Source of the DNA: Defluviitaleaceae bacterium
GTDB taxonomy: Bacteria > Bacillota > Clostridia > Lachnospirales > UBA5962
NCBI GenBank assembly: GCA_009787435.1
Contig: WRFW01000192.1
Coordinates: 1-11,906 of the forward strand
Direction of reading: 5' to 3'
DNA: 11,906 bases
Under the pieces are notes generated by a model that saw nothing but the letters and a program-made list of their open reading frames with translations, did no database searches and was not told the DNA's origin. The stretch's first letter is position 1, and each line of letters opens with the position of its first letter. The position numbers and the translations under genes were made by a program. Shown one piece after another: positions 7,176 through 11,906 of the stretch.

Positions 7176-8140
7176 TGAAAGAAACAACACCTTTAGCAAA
7201 TAAAGAAAGTTTCACTTCAAAATTTTCCAAAAAACTAAGGAACGCTATTTTTGTAGATGGTGCAACTTTAAAAAGCACAGCAAAAGCTTATCTATATTTA
7301 TTGCCAGCACTTATAATAATTGTTGTGTTTAGTATTTACCCTATATTTCGTTCTTTGCAGCTCGCATTTTATACAGATTTCAACTTTTTCACAAGAGAGG
7401 GATTTGAAACAGGCACAGATAATTTCACATACGTTTTAAATAGCCAAACTTTTCATTTATCGCTCCGAAACACTATAACCTTTGTTATTGGAGTTGTGCC
7501 GCTTACTATAATTATATCTTTAATGATAGCTTTGGCGATACACTCGGTAGCGAAAGGCACAGCCTTTTTTAGAAGCATTTATTTTTTACCACATATAACT
7601 TCAACAATAGCTATAGCTACAGTGTTTCAATGGATATTTCATACACAGAGCGGCATACTAAATTATATACTTAGCTGGTTTGGAATTGACCCTATAGCGT
7701 GGCTAGGCCACCCCGATTGGGCAATGCCAGCCCTTATAATTATGAGCGTTTGGAGCAACTTAGGCTTTGGAACTGTGTTGCTTTTGGCAGGGCTTCAAAC
7801 TATAGATAAAGGTTTATATTTAGCTGCCAAAGTGGATGGTGCTGGAAAATGGCACAGGTTCACAACTGTTACACTGCCTATGCTTTCACCTACAATATTC
7901 TTTTTATCTATAACTTCTGTTATTGGGTCTTTTAGAATTTTCGGGCAAATATTTGCACTTTTCAGAGGCCCCGGCACGGCTAACTCTGCACTTACTGTAG
8001 TATATTTTATATACCAGCAATTTTGGGAAGTTCGCAACATACCGAGGGCATCGGCAGCCGCATTAGTTCTTTTTGCAATAATATTTGCTATAACGCTAGT
8101 TCAAATGGCAGTTGGCAAAAAACTTGTGCATTATAAATAA
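7175..8140 (+). CDS. ugpA: ABC importer permease 1, UgpA/MalF type
   Basis: A 321-residue inner-membrane protein with about six hydrophobic segments (roughly 38-60, 100-123, 131-155, 183-206, 238-262, 294-313). The cytoplasmic EAA loop that docks on the ATPase is visible as LAAKVDGAGKWHRF...LP (216-235), with Gly222 and Leu-Pro 234-235 at the conserved places. The N-terminal ~35 residues are basic and cytoplasmic. No large MalF-like periplasmic insertion is present, as expected for a Gram-positive UgpA/LacF form. The ribosome binding site AGGAGGG (7164-7170) lies inside the end of the ATPase gene. The ATPase stop and this ATG share one base. It pairs with the permease at 8281 to form the channel. 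Confidence 0.93.
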   Translation: MKETTPLANKESFTSKFSKKLRNAIFVDGATLKSTAKAYLYLLPALIIIVVFSIYPIFRSLQLAFYTDFNFFTREGFETGTDNFTYVLNSQTFHLSLRNTITFVIGVVPLTIIISLMIALAIHSVAKGTAFFRSIYFLPHITSTIAIATVFQWIFHTQSGILNYILSWFGIDPIAWLGHPDWAMPALIIMSVWSNLGFGTVLLLAGLQTIDKGLYLAAKVDGAGKWHRFTTVTLPMLSPTIFFLSITSVIGSFRIFGQIFALFRGPGTANSALTVVYFIYQQFWEVRNIPRASAAALVLFAIIFAITLVQMAVGKKLVHYK

Positions 8141-8175
8141 AATAACAAAAATGCCACCATTTTATGTAAAATCAA

Positions 8176-8245
8176 AAAATTATTTATAGCTAACGAGTAA
8201 TTTAAGCCATCAATTTTAAATAAAGAGTGGGCTATAAATAATTTT
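8176..8245 (+). repeat. Perfect 15-bp inverted repeat between the two permease genes
   Basis: AAAATTATTTATAGC (8176-8190) is repeated exactly in inverted form as GCTATAAATAATTTT (8231-8245), with 40 nt between. Inside the loop ATTTAA and TTAAAT can form a second, small hairpin. It lies 35 nt after the first permease stop and ~35 nt before the second permease start, in the only long gap between the channel genes. No U-run follows, so it is more likely an mRNA processing or stability element or an operator than a terminator. Confidence 0.6.
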
Positions 8246-8280
8246 GTGAGATAATAACAATAAGGAGCTTTAAAATAATA

Positions 8281-9126
8281 ATGAGCGACCAAACAACCCT
8301 AGGGCAAGGCCCGCTTTCAAAAACAACACTATATATATTGCTTAGCCTAGGCAGCATTCTTATGCTATTACCTTTCTTATGGATGATAATAAGCTCTTTT
8401 ATGACAAACCATGAACTCTTATCTATAAACCCCCGTGTTTTTTGGCCATCTACTTTCCAATGGAACAACTATTATCGTGCAATGCAAGTTGCCCCTTTTG
8501 GAAGATACTTTTTTAATAGCTTTGTAGTTGCTATACTAGGCACAATAGGCGAGCTTATAACTACTATATTAGCAGCTTATGCATTTTCAAGAATGAAATT
8601 TTGGGGAAGAGACATACTATTTGCTATTTTGCTTGCAACTATGATGGTGCCAAATGAAATTTTAATAATCCCAAATTTTATAACAATTGCTAATTTAGGC
8701 TGGGTTGATAGATTTGAAGCACTTATAGTGCCTTGGCTTGCAAGTGTTTTTTCAATATTTTTGCTTCGCCAATTTTTCTTAGGCATTCCTATACAGCTTT
8801 CTTATGCTGCCAAAGTGGATGGGTGCAGTGATTTTAAATTTCTATGGTATGTAATGGTTCCTCTAGCAAAGCCTGCTCTAATTACTATTACTCTGCTTAC
8901 GACAATTTCAAGCTGGAATGCATTTTTATGGCCTTTAATAGTTACAAATATAACCGAAATGCGAACAGTGCCTGTTGGGCTTGCAATGTTTAGAGGGGAA
9001 GCCGGAAGCCAATATGACCTTTTAATGGCTGCAACGGTTTTAGCTGTGCTGCCTATGTTTGTACTTTATTTAATAATGCAAAAATATATTGTTGCGGCGG
9101 CTTCTCGCTCTGGATTAAAAGGCTAG
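8281..9126 (+). CDS. ugpE: ABC importer permease 2, UgpE/MalG type
   Basis: This 281-residue membrane protein is the second half of the importer channel. About six hydrophobic segments are visible (roughly 17-40, 78-102, 112-132, 146-166, 196-220, 248-270). The EAA loop reads YAAKVDGCSDFKF...VP (175-194), with Gly181 at the conserved place. The N-terminal segment followed by a periplasmic stretch ending in FNNYYRAM-like sequence (WNNYYRAM, 61-68), and the C-terminus ending GLKG, are typical of UgpE/MalG proteins. The candidate ribosome binding site AAGGAG (8262-8267) is 13 nt from the ATG, longer than ideal; no nearer start fits. Unlike the tightly coupled upstream pair, this gene is preceded by a 140-nt spacer with an inverted repeat, so its expression may be set separately. 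Confidence 0.92.
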   Translation: MSDQTTLGQGPLSKTTLYILLSLGSILMLLPFLWMIISSFMTNHELLSINPRVFWPSTFQWNNYYRAMQVAPFGRYFFNSFVVAILGTIGELITTILAAYAFSRMKFWGRDILFAILLATMMVPNEILIIPNFITIANLGWVDRFEALIVPWLASVFSIFLLRQFFLGIPIQLSYAAKVDGCSDFKFLWYVMVPLAKPALITITLLTTISSWNAFLWPLIVTNITEMRTVPVGLAMFRGEAGSQYDLLMAATVLAVLPMFVLYLIMQKYIVAAASRSGLKG

Positions 9127-9148
9127 GATTATGTAGTATAAAAAATAA

Positions 9149-9222
9149 ATAGCTAAATTTTTAATCTGCTAACGATTGGAAAGCAGTGGCTAAAATCGTT
9201 CTCATATATAAAAATGAGCTAT
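9149..9222 (+). other. Nested inverted repeats between the second permease and binding-protein genes
   Basis: Within the 312-nt gap several pairings are visible. An outer stem ATAGCT (9149-9154) pairs with AGCTAT (9217-9222) and is extended by TTTT (9158-9161) with AAAA (9210-9213). Inside, AACGATT (9171-9177) pairs with AATCGTT (9194-9200), competing with CTGCT (9166-9170) and AGCAG (9182-9186). CTCAT (9201-9205) pairs with ATGAG (9214-9218) as an alternative to the outer stem. No U-run follows. A folded intercistronic RNA or protein-binding site is likely; the function is unknown. Confidence 0.45.
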
Positions 9223-9281
9223 GAAAAGCAAACTAGTTGATTAAAGAAGATAAATTTAATTTTAAAACACCATAACACATT

Positions 9282-9292
9282 AAAGGAGGTGA
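9282..9292 (+). promoter_or_regulatory. Orphan near-perfect Shine-Dalgarno sequence (possible mRNA-stabilising element)
   Basis: AAAGGAGGTGA matches the complement of the 16S rRNA 3' end over 11 bases, better than any ribosome binding site in this window. No ATG, GTG or TTG occurs at usable distance; the next ATG is that of the binding-protein gene, about 147 nt on. GCCT (9294-9297) and AGGC (9305-9308) can form a small hairpin directly after it. Leader SD sequences without a start codon are known to stabilise some Bacillus mRNAs (STAB-SD); that role here is inferred. Confidence 0.5.
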
Positions 9293-9334
9293 GGCCTAGG
9301 AAAAAGGCAGCACAAGCATCACTTATTTAAAAGA

Positions 9335-9369
9335 ACTTGCTTATTTCTAAGTAACTTAACCAAGCAGGT
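9335..9369 (+). other. Hairpin in the leader of the binding-protein gene
   Basis: ACTTGCTT (9335-9342) pairs with AAGCAGGT (9362-9369): 8 pairs including one G-T, with a 19-nt loop. A-rich sequence follows rather than a U-run, so it is not an intrinsic terminator. It sits between the orphan SD and the gene's own ribosome binding site. Confidence 0.35.
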
Positions 9370-9404
9370 GGTTTAAAAAAAAATCAAAACATATAAGTAA
9401 CACG

Positions 9405-9427
9405 TATAATAAAAATTTAAACGAGGT
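9405..9427 (+). promoter_or_regulatory. Possible internal -10 box and the ribosome binding site of the binding-protein gene
   Basis: TATAAT (9405-9410) is a perfect -10, but no convincing -35 lies 16-18 nt upstream (AATCAA at 9382-9387). The ribosome binding site GAGGT (9423-9427) is 11 nt from the ATG at 9439 and rather weak. An internal promoter would fit the need for excess binding protein over the membrane components. Confidence 0.35.
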
Positions 9428-9438
9428 ATTTAAAAAAA

Positions 9439-10806
9439 ATGAAAAAATTATTATTAACATCGGCAATATTATTTTTAGCGGCTTGTGGAGCTGCAAATGA
9501 ACCAGCAGGCGAAGGGGCAGAAGTAGGCTTTGAAAACATAGAAGTTGAAGGTGTAATGCCTGAATTAGACCCTATTACAGAGCCAGAAACGAGAGAGCAA
9601 GTAACAATAGACTTTTGGCACGCTATGACTGGTCCGCATGCAGATGCTGTTCAAAACATGGTTGACGCTTTCCACGCTCAAAACCCTTATGTAATCGTTA
9701 ATCACCAACACCAAGGAAGCTATGCAGACTTAAACAACTCTTTAACTGCGGCATTTGCAGCTAGAACTGCACCACTTTTAACACAGTCTACACCGGGTGG
9801 TATAATAAACTATATTGGGCACGGATTCATAGTTCCGCTTACTGAATTTTTCAGCGAAGCTTTCACAGCTGAAGAGCTAGCAGATATAGTTCACTTAGAC
9901 GTGCGTAACACACACGATGGTGTAATATGGTCTTCTCCTTTCGGAATATCTACTAGAGTTTTATTTTACAATAGAGATGTGTTAGATGAATTTGGATTAG
10001 AAGTGCCAACAACTTGGGAAGAGATTCGCTATGTTGCAGAAGCTACAACTGACCATGGCATTAACCGCTTCGGTATGGGCTGGGAAAATGCTTTCTGGTC
10101 TGAATTTGTGGGCAAGCTTGCTCAGCTTGGCGGCGTTTATGTAGACGAAGCTACGGTAACAGCACAATTTTACAGCCCAGAGGGTATACAAGCTCTTGGC
10201 TTTATATATGATTTAATTGATGTAGGCTATTCTCGCCGCGCTGGTGCAGATGGCTTTATGAGTGGTGTTTTTGGCTCTGGTGCTGTAACTATGTATATTG
10301 GCTCTTCAGCGGGGCTTCCACACGTAACTAATGCAGTAAATGAAACTTTTAACTGGGGCACTGCACCAACACCAGGTACAGGCACTTCAAACGCTACACT
10401 TTTTGCAGGTAATGATATAGCTATAATAGATTCTTCTGTAAACAATGCAACTCCGGAGCAAATCCGTGGTGCTTGGGAATTCATAGAGTTTTCGCTTCGC
10501 CCAGAAGTTGCGGCACAGTGGGCAAATGATTCTGGATATATTCCTATTCGCTACAGTGCAAACGACTTACCTTTAAGACAAGAGTTTGTATCTGAAAACC
10601 CAACACACATTGCCGCAAGCTTACAAGCACCTTATGGAATTTATTTAGCACGTGTTTTCGCAATGACTGCTGTAAACAACCAAGCAGTGAACCACTATTT
10701 CCAACAAGCAGTGCCTGAAATAGGTGTTCCATCGCTTATGAGCGTTGAAGATGCACTTAGAAATGCACAAGAAAGAGCAAATGAAATTTTAGCAGACGCT
10801 AATTAA
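9439..10806 (+). CDS. ugpB: Lipoprotein substrate-binding protein of the ABC importer, UgpB-like
   Basis: A 455-residue lipoprotein. Residues 1-15 are a short lipoprotein signal with lipobox LAAC, Cys16 being the predicted lipidated first mature residue; an acidic, flexible linker (~17-55) follows. The family 1 extracellular binding fold starts at ~56. Several stretches resemble E. coli UgpB: FWHAMTG (59-65), QGSYADL (92-98), the TTWEEI motif near 191, the Gly/Ser-rich segment ending GSSAGLPHV near 290-300, and AAQWANDSGYIPI. This favours glycerol-3-phosphate or glycerophosphodiester uptake, but related proteins bind sugars. It captures the ligand outside the membrane and delivers it to the two permeases. 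The mature protein has one lysine (Lys226) and 16 arginines and is strongly acidic, unlike its cytoplasmic neighbours. A strong terminator follows. Confidence 0.92.
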   Translation: MKKLLLTSAILFLAACGAANEPAGEGAEVGFENIEVEGVMPELDPITEPETREQVTIDFWHAMTGPHADAVQNMVDAFHAQNPYVIVNHQHQGSYADLNNSLTAAFAARTAPLLTQSTPGGIINYIGHGFIVPLTEFFSEAFTAEELADIVHLDVRNTHDGVIWSSPFGISTRVLFYNRDVLDEFGLEVPTTWEEIRYVAEATTDHGINRFGMGWENAFWSEFVGKLAQLGGVYVDEATVTAQFYSPEGIQALGFIYDLIDVGYSRRAGADGFMSGVFGSGAVTMYIGSSAGLPHVTNAVNETFNWGTAPTPGTGTSNATLFAGNDIAIIDSSVNNATPEQIRGAWEFIEFSLRPEVAAQWANDSGYIPIRYSANDLPLRQEFVSENPTHIAASLQAPYGIYLARVFAMTAVNNQAVNHYFQQAVPEIGVPSLMSVEDALRNAQERANEILADAN

Positions 10807-10829
10807 AAAATAAAACTTAAACTTAAATT

Positions 10830-10863
10830 AAAAAAGAGGGCTTATAATTAAACCCTCTTTTTT
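10830..10863. terminator. Strong intrinsic terminator shared by the importer operon and the convergent receptor gene
   Basis: AAAAAGAGGG (10831-10840) pairs with CCCTCTTTTT (10853-10862) around a 12-nt loop, with one more A-T pair outside. On the plus strand it ends in a T-run 24-57 nt after the binding-protein stop. On the minus strand it also forms a hairpin with a U-rich 3' arm. The last codons and stop (10848-10850) of the minus-strand gene lie inside this structure, which is unusual. Confidence 0.88.
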
Positions 10864-11906
10864 AGTTCATTTATATTAGCCATTATATTTTTCCACTCGC
10901 CAGAGTACATCTCTAAATCTATATTAGATTTTACGCCTTTTGAAAGGTTTTCAATCTCTTTTGAAAGGTCTTTTAAATTGCTCAATAAAGATTGCAAGCA
11001 AATAGTTAAAACTACTTTTTTACCTGGCATTTTTTCAACTCTAAAATTAAAATCACCCTCTGCTATGCTAGTAACAAAATTTAAAATTTCCATAATATCT
11101 AATGAAAAGCTTTCACTATAATCATTCAAAGTAGATATTACGCTATGATAAGCATATGAATAATATTTTTCTGGAATTCTATAGTCCACATTCCCTTTTA
11201 TAATCACTTCTTCTCTAAGGCTTAAAATATTTTCTAATAAGTTTCCAAGCTCTTCTTTTAAATCTTCAGCAGCTCTAATTAAAGTTCCTATCTCATCATT
11301 TCTATACTCTGGAATTTCAACATTTAAGTTGCCTTTGGCAATAGAGCTTATAATATCGGAGATTTTAGAAATTGGCTTCGCTATATTAAAAGAAAGATAA
11401 CTGCCGATAAATATAAAGAAAATAACTATAGCAGCAGTAGTAACCGCAACAAACATATATACAAATCTAATATGTGCTGAATTTTGATTTTGCACTTCAT
11501 AGTGAAACTCATTTGAGATATACATTAAACTAGTAATGCTACTGTATAAATAATCATAAATGGCGGTTAATTCAACTAATAAATCATACGCTGGTGAATA
11601 ATCACCAGATAATACGTGTTCACCAATGCGAAGAAATAACTCGTTATAAAATATTTCTAAATCTTCGAGAATTCTATCTATATAGAAAAAGCGTTGTTCT
11701 TTTTCATAGTTAGAAAGCCTGCCGCTGTTAAAAACTAAGTATCTATCTAAGTTTACAGCTTCTAAGGCATTATTATAAGCTATATATGCTGAAGAGATTC
11801 TATTTTGAATACCGGTGCTGGAAGTGCCTCTATATTCAAGCCATACTATTTCATTTGCATAATTCATAATCTGGTCTACAGCTCTAACGTATGTAAATCT
11901 TGCTTC
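10848..11906 (-). CDS. Chemoreceptor-like membrane protein with HAMP domains but no output domain (5' end outside window)
   Basis: The frame is open to the window edge, giving 352 residues with the N-terminus missing; the ATG at 11867 is probably internal because 13 sense codons precede it in frame. Fragment residues 1-~147 form a helical extracellular sensor region. A membrane segment (~148-171) and then a HAMP domain starting AKPISKISDIISSIAKGNL (~176-194) follow. A second, divergent HAMP-like unit contains SIAEGDFNFRVEKMPGKK (~280-297), and the text ends around YSGEWKNIMANINELKKRV. In methyl-accepting chemotaxis proteins of Clostridia, similar GDWK-IM-N-L text leads on into the long MA signalling coiled coil. 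Here the gene stops instead, inside the terminator of the neighbouring operon. It could be a truncated receptor remnant or a natural output-less membrane adaptor. The ectodomain has 1 Lys against 10 Arg; the cytoplasmic part 16 Lys against 6 Arg. Confidence 0.8.
   Translation of the reverse strand, partial: EARFTYVRAVDQIMNYANEIVWLEYRGTSSTGIQNRISSAYIAYNNALEAVNLDRYLVFNSGRLSNYEKEQRFFYIDRILEDLEIFYNELFLRIGEHVLSGDYSPAYDLLVELTAIYDYLYSSITSLMYISNEFHYEVQNQNSAHIRFVYMFVAVTTAAIVIFFIFIGSYLSFNIAKPISKISDIISSIAKGNLNVEIPEYRNDEIGTLIRAAEDLKEELGNLLENILSLREEVIIKGNVDYRIPEKYYSYAYHSVISTLNDYSESFSLDIMEILNFVTSIAEGDFNFRVEKMPGKKVVLTICLQSLLSNLKDLSKEIENLSKGVKSNIDLEMYSGEWKNIMANINELKKRV

Noticed and set aside
9166..9182. CcpA-type catabolite (cre) site around TGCTAACGATTGGA
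   Set aside because: Only the CG centre and part of the consensus fit; several fixed positions mismatch, so it cannot be called from sequence.
9997..10732. Minus-strand frames of 62-85 codons within the binding-protein gene
   Set aside because: Shadows of the codon pattern of a well-supported lipoprotein gene; no SD or domain support.

Overview
The window looks like a chromosomal segment of a low-GC Gram-positive bacterium, most likely a Clostridia/Lachnospirales-type Firmicute. This rests on AT-rich spacers, consensus sigma-A-like promoters (TTGACA/TATAAT), AGGAGG ribosome binding sites, a lipobox lipoprotein as ABC binding protein, a rhodanese-less ThiI, and A/T-ending codons. No species can be named from sequence alone, and no phage, IS element or CRISPR array is visible.

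Layout. (1) 1-615 (+): the 3' half of thiI (tRNA 4-thiouridine synthase). (2) 753-1095 (+): a two-tRNA unit, tRNA-Arg(ACG) then tRNA-Leu(AAG), with its own promoter, a ~100-nt leader and a palindromic terminator. (3) 1117-4374 (-): a very large secreted subtilisin-family protease, convergent with the tRNAs and sharing their terminator. (4) 4644-10806 (+): a probable operon. It starts with a cytoplasmic 5'-nucleotidase/cyclic-phosphodiesterase-type metallophosphoesterase whose promoter implies a leaderless mRNA. A complete UgpCAEB-type ABC importer follows (ATPase, two permeases, lipoprotein binding protein). The spacers around the second permease gene carry inverted repeats, and the leader of the binding-protein gene holds an orphan, near-perfect Shine-Dalgarno sequence. 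The operon ends in a strong terminator. (5) 10848-11906 (-): a membrane receptor fragment with HAMP domains that stops where a chemotaxis-receptor output domain would be expected. Its last codons lie inside the operon terminator.

How the genes may work together. The binding protein, permeases and ATPase make one importer, most like systems for glycerol-3-phosphate or glycerophosphodiesters, although sugars cannot be excluded. The metallophosphoesterase sits in the same transcription direction with no terminator between, so a role in phosphate or nucleotide salvage is plausible but inferred.

The most striking signal is compositional. Every protein segment predicted to lie outside the membrane is almost devoid of lysine but keeps arginine. 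The protease has 3 Lys against about 53 Arg after its signal peptide, the binding protein 1 Lys against 16 Arg, and the receptor ectodomain 1 Lys against 10 Arg. Cytoplasmic proteins show the opposite (metallophosphoesterase 39 Lys against 8 Arg). The switch occurs inside the single receptor polypeptide at its membrane segment. Other points worth checking are the rare A34 tRNA-Leu, the leaderless start at 4644, the orphan SD at 9282 and the output-less receptor.
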